64,000 nt of DNA from Brevundimonas sp. (lineage in GTDB: Bacteria > Pseudomonadota > Alphaproteobacteria > Caulobacterales > Caulobacteraceae): the NCBI RefSeq assembly GCF_016742135.1, contig NZ_JACVCG010000001.1, forward strand, positions 496,001-560,000, read 5' to 3'. A program made the position numbers and the translations under genes. The notes beneath the pieces were generated by a model that worked only from the letters and a program-made list of their open reading frames with translations, was not told the origin of the DNA and did no database searches. Of the stretch, positions 42,317-50,042 are shown one piece after another; the stretch's first letter is position 1, and each line of letters opens with the position of its first letter.

Positions 42317-42349
42317 GAACCAGAACTGGTTCGACGGTCAGAAGACCGT
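42317..42349 (+). promoter_or_regulatory. Two tandem hairpins in the flagellin mRNA leader
   Basis: GAACCAG-AA-CTGGTTC (42317-42332) and ACGGTC-AGAA-GACCGT (42334-42349) are perfect inverted repeats lying side by side between the sigma-54 promoter and the ribosome site (GGAAGGA). The leader is the expected target of FlbT, whose gene is just upstream; the loop of the first is too tight for RNA (AA), so it may also act as a DNA site. Confidence 0.55.
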
Positions 42350-42382
42350 TAACCCACCCGACCAGAATGGAAGGACCCGCCG

Positions 42383-43210
42383 ATGAGCAATTCGGTCAAT
42401 ACAAACGTGGGCGCCCTGATTGCGCTCCAGAACCTGAACGCCACCAACGCTGAACTTGCGGTCACCCAAAGCCGGATCAACACCGGCAAGAAGGTGTCCA
42501 GCGTGAAGGACAACGGTGCCATCTGGGCTATTGCCCAGGGGCAACGTGCCGAGATCGGTGCCCTGGGGGCGGTCAAACAGTCACTGGACCGTGGCGTAGC
42601 CGCAGTCGATGTGGCCATCGCGGCGGGCGAGACGGTCTCTGACCTCTTGCTGCAGTTGAAGGAGAAGGCACTGGCGGCGACCGATGCGTCGCTGAAAACG
42701 GCGGCCCGGGCCGCACTGAACGAGGACTTCCAGGCCCTGCGCGACCAGATCGCGACCGTGACCGCCAACGCCGAATTCAACGGGATCAACCTGCTGAAGA
42801 CCGGCGCCACCGGTTTCAACGCCCTGGCCAATGCGCAAGGCAACGCCACCCTCACCGTGGGAGCGGAGGTGATGGCGCTGGGAAGCACCAATGTCAGTGT
42901 GGCCACGACGCAGTCGATCGAAACCCTGACGAAGGCGGCCGCCTCGCTGACGGCCGTCAACAACTCCATCGATGCCGTCTCGGGCGCGCTCGCGCGTCTG
43001 GGCACCAAGTCGAAGGCCCTGACCACCCATCTGACGTTCGTCGGCAAGCTGACGGACTCGCTGGAATCAGGGGTCGGGAATCTGGTCGATGCCGATCTGG
43101 CGAAGGAAAGCGCCAAGCTTCAGGCGCTGCAGACGAAGCAGCAACTGGGGGTCCAGGCCCTGTCCATTGCCAACCAGACTCCGCAGCTGGTCCTGTCGCT
43201 GTTCCGATAG
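42383..43210 (+). CDS. Flagellin
   Basis: A 275-residue short alphaproteobacterial flagellin, the filament subunit exported by the flagellar type III system. The N-terminal D0/D1 helix (NVGALIALQNLNATNAELAVTQSRINTGKKV) and C-terminal D1/D0 helix (ALQTKQQLGVQALSIANQTPQLVLSLFR) are intact, with almost no variable D2/D3 region, similar in length to Caulobacter FljK-type flagellins. GGAAGGA seven bases before ATG gives a strong ribosome site. Transcribed from a sigma-54 promoter and ended by a strong terminator. Confidence 0.95.
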   Translation: MSNSVNTNVGALIALQNLNATNAELAVTQSRINTGKKVSSVKDNGAIWAIAQGQRAEIGALGAVKQSLDRGVAAVDVAIAAGETVSDLLLQLKEKALAATDASLKTAARAALNEDFQALRDQIATVTANAEFNGINLLKTGATGFNALANAQGNATLTVGAEVMALGSTNVSVATTQSIETLTKAAASLTAVNNSIDAVSGALARLGTKSKALTTHLTFVGKLTDSLESGVGNLVDADLAKESAKLQALQTKQQLGVQALSIANQTPQLVLSLFR

Positions 43211-43225
43211 GTTCGATGCACCTGA

Positions 43226-43254
43226 GGCCGGAGGGTTCACCCTCCGGCCTTTTC
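43226..43254 (+). terminator. Rho-independent terminator after flagellin
   Basis: GGCCGGAGGG-TTCA-CCCTCCGGCC followed by TTTTC: a perfect 10-base GC-rich stem, four-base loop and U-tract, 15 bases after the flagellin stop. It abuts the convergent exoD stop and could serve both genes. Confidence 0.92.
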
Positions 43255-43256
43255 AT

Positions 43257-43892
43257 TCAGAAGAGCCGGGCCGCCATCTCCCACAGGCCCAGCAGGACGC
43301 GGCTGACGGTTTCCCAGACCAGCCAGGTAAAGGTGGCCATGCCGGCCGAGATCACCCAGCCGATTAGCATCATCACGCCGTCCTTCTGCATCAGACCAAA
43401 GCCGAATGCGGCGACGATGAGTGACGGAAAAAGGTTGAAGCCGATCAGCGGCAGCATCAGCACCGCCGCCCAGATCACGCACATCAGGCCGATCAGGGCC
43501 TCGGACAGGTCCGAGCTCATGAAGCTGAGGCGAGGGCGGCTGAATCGCTCGACCCTCTGCAGGCGGCTCTTCACCTTCTCTGCGGCTTCGGCAAAGGCCG
43601 GGCGGGGAATGTCGCGCTTCATGATCCAGCCGGGCAGCCACAGCTCGTCCCTGCGGAACAGAAGCTGCACCCCGATGATCATAATGGGCACGCCCAGCAC
43701 GGTGGTCATGCCCGGGATCACCCCGATGACCGCGCTGAGCAGTCCCAGCGTCAGCAACAGAGCACCGAACCCCCGCTCTCCGAAGGTTTCGACCAATTCT
43801 TCCATGGGCAGGATGGGATCGTCGACCGCGCCGACGTCCGTCAACACCTGGGAGAAAGGGCGCGCTTCGAAGGAGTTGGAATTGTCGTTCAT
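43257..43892 (-). CDS. ExoD-family membrane protein
   Basis: A 211-residue polytopic membrane protein of the ExoD family (exopolysaccharide synthesis and stress tolerance in rhizobia; mechanism unresolved). The family pattern is present: GFGALLLTLGLLSAVIGVIPG, the loop GVQLLFRRDELWLPGWI, and later helices ALIGLMCVIWAAVLMLPLIGFNLFPSL. ATG 43892 (MNDNSNSFEARP) was chosen over a longer frame. Convergent with the flagellin gene and separated from tacA by about 80 bases. Confidence 0.88.
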   Translation of the reverse strand: MNDNSNSFEARPFSQVLTDVGAVDDPILPMEELVETFGERGFGALLLTLGLLSAVIGVIPGMTTVLGVPIMIIGVQLLFRRDELWLPGWIMKRDIPRPAFAEAAEKVKSRLQRVERFSRPRLSFMSSDLSEALIGLMCVIWAAVLMLPLIGFNLFPSLIVAAFGFGLMQKDGVMMLIGWVISAGMATFTWLVWETVSRVLLGLWEMAARLF

Positions 43893-43970
43893 GAGCCGTC
43901 GCTGAACAGGGTCATATGCCTCTTGGCCCGTATCGCGTCGCTGCGCCACTTAAGAAACCGCAATGCGGCG

Positions 43971-45422
43971 TCAGGCAGACTGTTCCATGTCGATGTCCAG
44001 CCCCTGTTCGCGGACCTTGCGATAGAGGGTGGAGCGACCGATGCCGAGCCGGCGGGCGATCTCGGACATATGGCCAGCATAGACCTCGATGGCGTGCTGG
44101 ATCAGGTCGCGTTCGATCTCCTCAAGCGTGCGCAGGTGGCCCTTGCCGTCGAGGATGCGGATCGGCGTGTCGGGAGCAGAGGGCAGGTCGTGGGCCAAGG
44201 CCGCCGGAGTGGCCCCGGGCGCGGCATCCAGTTCGGGCGTCGGCATGGCTACGCCTGAGATGGCCGGAAAGTCATGCGGCCTCAGGAACGGCCCGTCGGC
44301 CAGCACGATGGCACGATAGACGGCGTTCTCGAGCTGACGGACATTGCCGGGCCAGTCGAAGGCTTTCAGCAGGTCTGCGGTCTCGGGCGCACAGCCGACG
44401 ACGCGTTTGCCTTCCTCGACATTGAAGCGGCCGATGAAGTGATCGACCAGAGCCGGGACATCCTCGCGGCGGTCGCGCAGGGCGGGGGCCTCGATCGGAA
44501 AGACGTTCAGGCGATAGAACAGGTCCTCGCGGAACGCCCCGCCCTCGACTTGTTTGGCCAGGTCGCGGTTGGTGGCCGAGACGATGCGGACGTCCACCCG
44601 GACGGGGCGTTTGGATCCGACCGGGTCGATCTCGCCTTCCTGGAGGGCGCGCAGCAGCTTGACCTGCATGTCCAGCGGCAGTTCGCCGATCTCGTCAAGG
44701 AACAGGGTGCCGCCGTCGGCTTCCTTGAACTTGCCGAGGTGTTTGTCGTGGGCGCCGGTGAAGCTGCCCTTCTCGTGGCCGAACAGGATCGACTCCACCA
44801 GATTGGCGGGCAGGGCGCCGCAGTTGACGGCCACGAACGGCCGTCCGGCCCGGTCCGAAGCGCCGTGCAGGGCGCGGGCAATGACTTCCTTGCCGACGCC
44901 GCTCTCGCCGGTAATCAGAACCGGAATGGTCGAGGAGGCTGCGCGGATGCCCAGCGCCTTGACCATGCGCATGGCGGGGCTGTCGCCGACCAGATCGTCA
45001 AAGGTGGTGCGACCCGAGGTGTGCTTCTTCAGCCGGCCAACCTCGGCGGTCAGCTGGGTCAGCTGCAGGGCGTTCCTGACCCCGACCAGCAGGCGCTCGG
45101 CCGAGACCGGCTTGACGAAAAAGTCCTGGGCCCCTGCCTGCATGGCCTTGACCACGCTTTCGATGCCGGCGTTGGCGGTCAGCACGATCACCGGGGTGGT
45201 CACACCCGCGGCGCGCAGTTCGGTCAGGCACTCGAGGCCCGTCATGCCCGGCATGACCATGTCCAGCAGCACCACATCGGCCCCGCCACCCTTGGTCAGG
45301 GAGTCGATCGCCTCGCCGCCGTTTTCGGCCTGGGCGACGGCAAAGCCTTCGCGCTCCAGAACCGCCTGGACCAGGCGGCGCTGGGTCGGATCGTCATCGA
45401 CGACCAGAACGGTCTTGGCCAT
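43971..45422 (-). CDS. tacA: Sigma-54-dependent response regulator, TacA-like
   Basis: A 483-residue NtrC-type activator: receiver domain (MAKTVLVVDDDPTQRRL, phospho-acceptor Asp in VVLLDMVMPG), AAA+ domain with Walker A GESGVGKE, the sigma-54-contacting GSFTGA loop and FLDEIGELPLDMQ, then a Fis-type helix-turn-helix (HMSEIARRLGIGRSTLYRK). The receiver start and length match TacA of Caulobacter, which with the ShkA phosphorelay drives stalk and polarity genes. FlbD, the flagellar activator, has an atypical receiver and is less likely. Symbol by resemblance; no kinase gene is adjacent. Confidence 0.85.
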   Translation of the reverse strand: MAKTVLVVDDDPTQRRLVQAVLEREGFAVAQAENGGEAIDSLTKGGGADVVLLDMVMPGMTGLECLTELRAAGVTTPVIVLTANAGIESVVKAMQAGAQDFFVKPVSAERLLVGVRNALQLTQLTAEVGRLKKHTSGRTTFDDLVGDSPAMRMVKALGIRAASSTIPVLITGESGVGKEVIARALHGASDRAGRPFVAVNCGALPANLVESILFGHEKGSFTGAHDKHLGKFKEADGGTLFLDEIGELPLDMQVKLLRALQEGEIDPVGSKRPVRVDVRIVSATNRDLAKQVEGGAFREDLFYRLNVFPIEAPALRDRREDVPALVDHFIGRFNVEEGKRVVGCAPETADLLKAFDWPGNVRQLENAVYRAIVLADGPFLRPHDFPAISGVAMPTPELDAAPGATPAALAHDLPSAPDTPIRILDGKGHLRTLEEIERDLIQHAIEVYAGHMSEIARRLGIGRSTLYRKVREQGLDIDMEQSA

Positions 45423-45557
45423 AGAGCACCCCTTATCATCACCGGCGGCCGGTCTCGCGGGCAGACCCCCGGACTGGCTCGTTTCGGGACGGGTGTACCC
45501 CGGATGCGGTGAAGATCGCGTTGTCCGGCGTGGTGTGCGCGGGGTTAACGGGTCAAT

Positions 45558-47426
45558 TCAATAGACCCAACCGTGACCCCTCGGATTGAGCCTGCCGTGC
45601 TCCTCAATTTCCGCGACCTCGGGCTGCACTTCGTCATCACTGGCCGGGCATTGACGGTACCAGCCATCGAAATCGAGTTGGATGCCGCCAATAGTTAGTC
45701 CGGGCCACCTGTTTCGGCGAGCTTCGATGCCGCCCTCCCGGATGAGAGCCGTTCCTTCCTTGCAAGAGGGTGCTTCGTAGGAGCCGACACCGTTCCACAC
45801 GCCATCAGGCTCGGAGACGAAAATGTACACGAAGAAAGTCGTTCCCATCAGGATCTCATCTCTTCCATCCCCGTCCACATCAAACAGGGTCGCCACGCAG
45901 TCGGATGTCGACCTGCACCCTGTCCGACTGTCATCAATCAGTTCTGATGGGTTCAGAAAGGTCTCGGGAAGAGCCGTGCCTTTCGGCCATGCCTCGATGA
46001 CGGGCTTGACCGTTCTGGACGGGCGGTCGGGGTGTAGCCGCTCTTCTACGGCGTTCGTCGATTCCCACCTGATGCGACGAAGCTGTGCGTCCTGAGCCAG
46101 CTTGGCAATCTCGGGGTCATCGGATTTCGTCAGCCGTTCCAGCGCCGCCCTCCCGACCTTGCCGCTCTCGAAGCGCAGGAAACGATAGTCGAACTGCTCG
46201 GGCGTGACCGCGCCGCGCTCGAGGCGGGCCATCTGGTCCATGACCGACAGGCGGGCGGGGTCGAGCACCGGGCTGAACAGCAGCACGATCAGGGCGACAA
46301 TCAGGGCGCCGGTGCCGACGTTGGTGCGCTCCAGCGGCTGCATCCAGTCGCGCCCGCGCAGGCTGGTGATCGCGGCCCAGGCATAGCCGAGCGCATAGGC
46401 CAGACCGGCGAGGATACAGGCGGCGGCCACGATCCGGTCCGGCGTCAGACCGTGCTGGCCGATGCGGAGCGCCAGACCTGTACTGGCCACGGCGACCAGC
46501 GGGATTAACAGCAGGCCGCCGACAATCACGGCCCAGCGCAGCACCAGCGGCGGGCGGGTGTCGTCTGTGCCATCTTGATAGGCGGCATTGATCAGGACGA
46601 TCAGCACGGCGGCGGCGGACAGCATCAGGGCGGTGGCCGAGCCCTGGTCCCAAAGGCCGGACAGGCCGGTGAAGGGCAGGGCCGCCAGGAAGGCCGCGGT
46701 CAGCACGGCGATGACCGGCAGCAGCCACGACAGCAGCATCAGCACGACCGACCGCACCCCCCGGATCAGCCCGTCGCGGACATCGGTCAGATGCACGGCC
46801 AGTGCGAAGGTCAGGCTGGTGACCGGCAGGTTGAACCAGGGCTCGGCCAGCAGCTCGCCGAACGCCCGGATGCCGATCAGGCCGAACAGGCCGGCGCCAA
46901 GAAACAGCAACAGCCACAGGGCGCCGGTAAAGCCGACCGACAGGGCCAGTTGCACGCCCGCCTTCCACGCCACGTCGAAATAGCGGGGGTAGGCGGCGAT
47001 GCGGCGGCCTTCCTGATCGGCGGGAACGATCAGGTGATGGGCAATGAACAGGGCGGCCGCGAGGAAGGGGAACAGCGGCGGCGACAGGAAGGGTTCGCGC
47101 TGGTCGATCAGCACCTGACGCGCCATGTCATGCCAGCCGAGCAGGGCCAGTGTCGCGGCCGCCACCCCGGTCCAGATAAGCAGTGTCTTCAGCCTGAGCC
47201 GGCCCAGACCGCCCAGCAGCACGACGGGCAGGTAGGCGGCGACCAGCACGAGGGGGCCGAACAGTTCGGGTATGGTGGCGGGCCACAGGCGGGGGGTGTG
47301 GTCCACGCTCCAGTAGAGGCCGTAGAGCGCCAGGCCCTGCAGCAGGCCGATCAACAGGCGTGGCAAGATCAGCCCGCGATGCCCGGACGCCATGGCAGCG
47401 CGTGTGGTGGTGTCAGCTTCGATCAT
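45558..47426 (-). CDS. DUF4153 membrane protein with extra C-terminal domain
   Basis: A 622-residue protein. Residues about 20-400 form roughly twelve membrane helices of the DUF4153 type (LLIGLLQGLALYGLYWSVDHT; LLLFLGAGLFGLIGIRAFGELL). Function of the domain is unknown. The last 200 residues are soluble and contain FDVDGDGRDEILMG, an FG-GAP/EF-hand-like calcium-binding pattern, and several cysteines (TGCRSTSDCVA, PSCKEGT, YRQCPAS), suggesting a folded periplasmic domain. ATG 47426 was chosen as the start; an upstream in-frame ATG is less likely. No operon partner. Confidence 0.75.
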   Translation of the reverse strand: MIEADTTTRAAMASGHRGLILPRLLIGLLQGLALYGLYWSVDHTPRLWPATIPELFGPLVLVAAYLPVVLLGGLGRLRLKTLLIWTGVAAATLALLGWHDMARQVLIDQREPFLSPPLFPFLAAALFIAHHLIVPADQEGRRIAAYPRYFDVAWKAGVQLALSVGFTGALWLLLFLGAGLFGLIGIRAFGELLAEPWFNLPVTSLTFALAVHLTDVRDGLIRGVRSVVLMLLSWLLPVIAVLTAAFLAALPFTGLSGLWDQGSATALMLSAAAVLIVLINAAYQDGTDDTRPPLVLRWAVIVGGLLLIPLVAVASTGLALRIGQHGLTPDRIVAAACILAGLAYALGYAWAAITSLRGRDWMQPLERTNVGTGALIVALIVLLFSPVLDPARLSVMDQMARLERGAVTPEQFDYRFLRFESGKVGRAALERLTKSDDPEIAKLAQDAQLRRIRWESTNAVEERLHPDRPSRTVKPVIEAWPKGTALPETFLNPSELIDDSRTGCRSTSDCVATLFDVDGDGRDEILMGTTFFVYIFVSEPDGVWNGVGSYEAPSCKEGTALIREGGIEARRNRWPGLTIGGIQLDFDGWYRQCPASDDEVQPEVAEIEEHGRLNPRGHGWVY

Positions 47427-47534
47427 CAAGGGGCCCCCCCGAACCGGCATCTGGGCACAGTTTGCGGGGCGAGGCCAGACTTCGAGCCCGCCTGCCGGTT
47501 GCCTCCACGGGTTCGCGCCCCCATACCCAAGGGC

Positions 47535-49331
47535 ATGAACGCTCCTTTCAAGACACCGCCCGCCGACCTGCCCCTCTGGGACCTGTCCGACCTTTATGCC
47601 GCCAAGGATGATCCGGGCCTGAAGCGGGATATGGAGGCGGCGCGGGCGGCCGTGGCCAGGATGAATGCGCTGGCCGGGACGCTGATCGCGGCCCGGAATG
47701 AAGCGGCGGTGCTGGGCGAACGGCTGGACCGGGCGATCACGCTGTATGAACAGGCCGCGGACAGGCTGGGGGCGGTCGGGGCCTATGCGTTTCTCGATGC
47801 CTCGACCCGGCGCGATGATGCGGCGGCCCAGGCGTTCGAAGCCGATGTGCGCCAGTCACTGGCCGAGATTTCGACCCCGACCGTCTGGCTGACGCTGGAG
47901 ATCAACCAGCTGGAGGAGGCCGAGGTCGAGGCGGCGCTTGCGGCGTATACTCCGGCCGCGCGCTGGCGGCCCTGGCTGCGCCGGGTGCGGGCCATGAAAC
48001 CGCATGAGCTGTCAGAGGAGCTGGAGACCTTCATCGCCGAGCAGATGCCGGTCTCGGCCCAGTGGCCGCGCCTGTTCGACGAGACGCTGGCGGACCTTCG
48101 GGTCAAGGCCGGGCGCGATACCCTGACGCTCAGCGAGGCACTGAATGGCTTGTCCGATCCCAAGGCGGCGCGGCGCAAGGCCGTGGCCGAGGGCCTGACC
48201 GAAGCGCTGAAGGCCGAGACGCGCACGCTGGGCCTGGTGCTGAATACGGTGGCTGCCGAAAAGGCGCTGGAGGACAGGAAGCGCGGCTTCAAACGCCCCG
48301 CCGACAGCCGCCATCTGGCCAATGAGGTGGACGGCGAGGCGGTCGACGCCATGGTCGAGGCCGTGACCGCCGCCTATTCCCGCCTGTCGCACCGCTACTA
48401 TGCGGCCAAGGCGCGGGCGCTAGGGGTCAAGACGCTCAATCACTGGGACCGGAATGCCCCGCTGACCACCAAACCGCCGCGCGGCTTCGACTGGAACGAA
48501 GGGCGGTCCATCGTGCTGGACAGCTTTTCGGACCTGGGGCCCGAGTTTGCCGAGCGGGCCGCGACCTTCTTTGACCGCAACTGGATTGATGCCAGGCCCC
48601 GAGCGGGCAAACAGTCGGGCGCCTATGCCCACCCCGTGACGGCGGATCGCCACCCCTATGTCTTCCTGAACTGGATGGGCGAGCGGCGCGACGTGCTGAC
48701 GCTGGCGCATGAGCTGGGGCACGGCGTGCACCAGACACTGGCGGCACAGGCCGGCAGCCTGCTGGCCGATACCCCGCTGACGCTGGCGGAGACGGCCTCC
48801 ATCTTTGCCGAAGGGCTGACCTTCGACCGGCTGCTGGACACGGCGCCCGAGGCCGAACGTCAGGGTCTGCTGGCGGGCCGGATCGAGGACGGGCTCAACA
48901 CGGTCGTGCGCCAGATCGCCTTCCACCGCTTCGAGACCCGTTTCCACGACGAGCGGCAGACCGGCGAGGTCGGGGCGGCGCGGATCGGGGAAATCTGGCT
49001 GGAAGAGATGGGCGCGTCCCTGGGCCCCGCCGTCACCCTGAACGACGGCTATGAGCACTGGTGGGCCTATGTCAGCCACTTCGTGCACTCGCCCTTCTAT
49101 GTCTATGCCTATGCTTTCGGGGACCTGCTGGTCGCGGCCTTGATGGAGACGCGGCGCAAGGATCCGGCGGCGTTCACGCCATTGTACCGCGACCTCCTGG
49201 CAGCCGGTGGCACGCGACCCTACGATGAGGCATTGCGGCCCTTCGGGCTGAACCCGAAGGACCCCGCCTTCTGGACGATCGGTCTCGTCAGACTGGAGCG
49301 GCTGGTCGAGGCGTTCGAACAGACGCTTTAA
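47535..49331 (+). CDS. pepF: M3-family oligoendopeptidase F
   Basis: Cytoplasmic zinc metallopeptidase that degrades short peptides. The 598-residue product has the zinc motif LAHELGHGVHQ near residue 395 and the downstream ligand in TLAETASIFAEG, within the helical PepF/M3B fold. Length is normal. Start ATG 47535 (MNAPFKTPPADL) follows a GGG tract. Its 3' end overlaps the convergent sodC gene by 4 bases. Confidence 0.93.
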   Translation: MNAPFKTPPADLPLWDLSDLYAAKDDPGLKRDMEAARAAVARMNALAGTLIAARNEAAVLGERLDRAITLYEQAADRLGAVGAYAFLDASTRRDDAAAQAFEADVRQSLAEISTPTVWLTLEINQLEEAEVEAALAAYTPAARWRPWLRRVRAMKPHELSEELETFIAEQMPVSAQWPRLFDETLADLRVKAGRDTLTLSEALNGLSDPKAARRKAVAEGLTEALKAETRTLGLVLNTVAAEKALEDRKRGFKRPADSRHLANEVDGEAVDAMVEAVTAAYSRLSHRYYAAKARALGVKTLNHWDRNAPLTTKPPRGFDWNEGRSIVLDSFSDLGPEFAERAATFFDRNWIDARPRAGKQSGAYAHPVTADRHPYVFLNWMGERRDVLTLAHELGHGVHQTLAAQAGSLLADTPLTLAETASIFAEGLTFDRLLDTAPEAERQGLLAGRIEDGLNTVVRQIAFHRFETRFHDERQTGEVGAARIGEIWLEEMGASLGPAVTLNDGYEHWWAYVSHFVHSPFYVYAYAFGDLLVAALMETRRKDPAAFTPLYRDLLAAGGTRPYDEALRPFGLNPKDPAFWTIGLVRLERLVEAFEQTL

Positions 49332-49912
49332 CCCGCCGCCATGATGCCGCAGGCCACGCGATCACCCGCGCCGCCGATCGGCTGTGACCTGTGATCATCC
49401 GGCATGGCGTGAATGACGAGGGCCGAACCATCCTCGTCCCACAGCCACTGGCCTGGGCCTTCGGGCGCGATCCTGGCCCGGGTGGTGAAGAGTTCGGCGC
49501 GTACGCGACCCTGCTGGTCGGCGTAGATATTGGGCAGATCGCCGTCGTCGGGGCCGCCGGGGTTCAGCAGGCCGTGGGGCCTTGTGTGGTCTGAATGATT
49601 GATGTGGCCGCCCGCCGAGGTGAAGGGGGCCTGGCATTCGCCGGTCGCATGGATGTGGATGCCGTGCCAGCCGGGTGTGAGGCCGTCGACCTCGACGCGA
49701 ATGAGCAGGCCCGTGGTGCCCTGGGTCAATACGGCGCGTCCGATGGTCTGGCCCGAGGCGTTGATCAGGGTGGCCTCGCCGAAATCGCCAATGCGGGCTA
49801 CGGCCTTATCGTCGCGGCTGTAGTGATTTTCGGTGATAGCCACACAGCCCGACATCAGTGCGCCAAGCCCGACCGAGGCGGCCAGGATCAGTGGAAGGCG
49901 GGATAAGGTCAT
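49328..49912 (-). CDS. sodC: Periplasmic Cu/Zn superoxide dismutase, lipoprotein
   Basis: Dismutates superoxide in the periplasm. The 194-residue product begins with a signal and lipobox (LGALMSGC), so it is membrane-anchored. Copper and zinc ligands appear in WHGIHIHATGEC, GHINHSDHTRPHG, the DLPNIYAD region and ALVIHAMPDDH, with the disulfide Cys pair in GECQAP and VACGIMAAG. All metal ligands appear intact. Monocistronic; convergent with pepF. Confidence 0.93.
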   Translation of the reverse strand: MTLSRLPLILAASVGLGALMSGCVAITENHYSRDDKAVARIGDFGEATLINASGQTIGRAVLTQGTTGLLIRVEVDGLTPGWHGIHIHATGECQAPFTSAGGHINHSDHTRPHGLLNPGGPDDGDLPNIYADQQGRVRAELFTTRARIAPEGPGQWLWDEDGSALVIHAMPDDHRSQPIGGAGDRVACGIMAAG

Positions 49913-50042
49913 GGTCTCTCTCCTCAGGGCGATTCAGGCCGGGGATATCTATGGGCTTAACTTTGCCAGCCCCGGATGCCGATGCTAGTAATCCCCAAGC
50001 CCGGAAGTTGTTCTGATTCCGGCCAGATGAAGCCAAAAATCC

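Noticed and set aside
43971..45422. Assignment of the NtrC-type regulator as FlbD because of the nearby flagellar genes
   Set aside because: FlbD has an atypical receiver start, while this protein has a canonical receiver with all acidic residues and matches TacA in start and length.
46575..47534. Long N-terminal extension of pepF in the same frame
   Set aside because: It is antisense to the DUF4153 gene and rich in Gln, His and Gly as expected for a shadow; pepF homologues start at about 47535.
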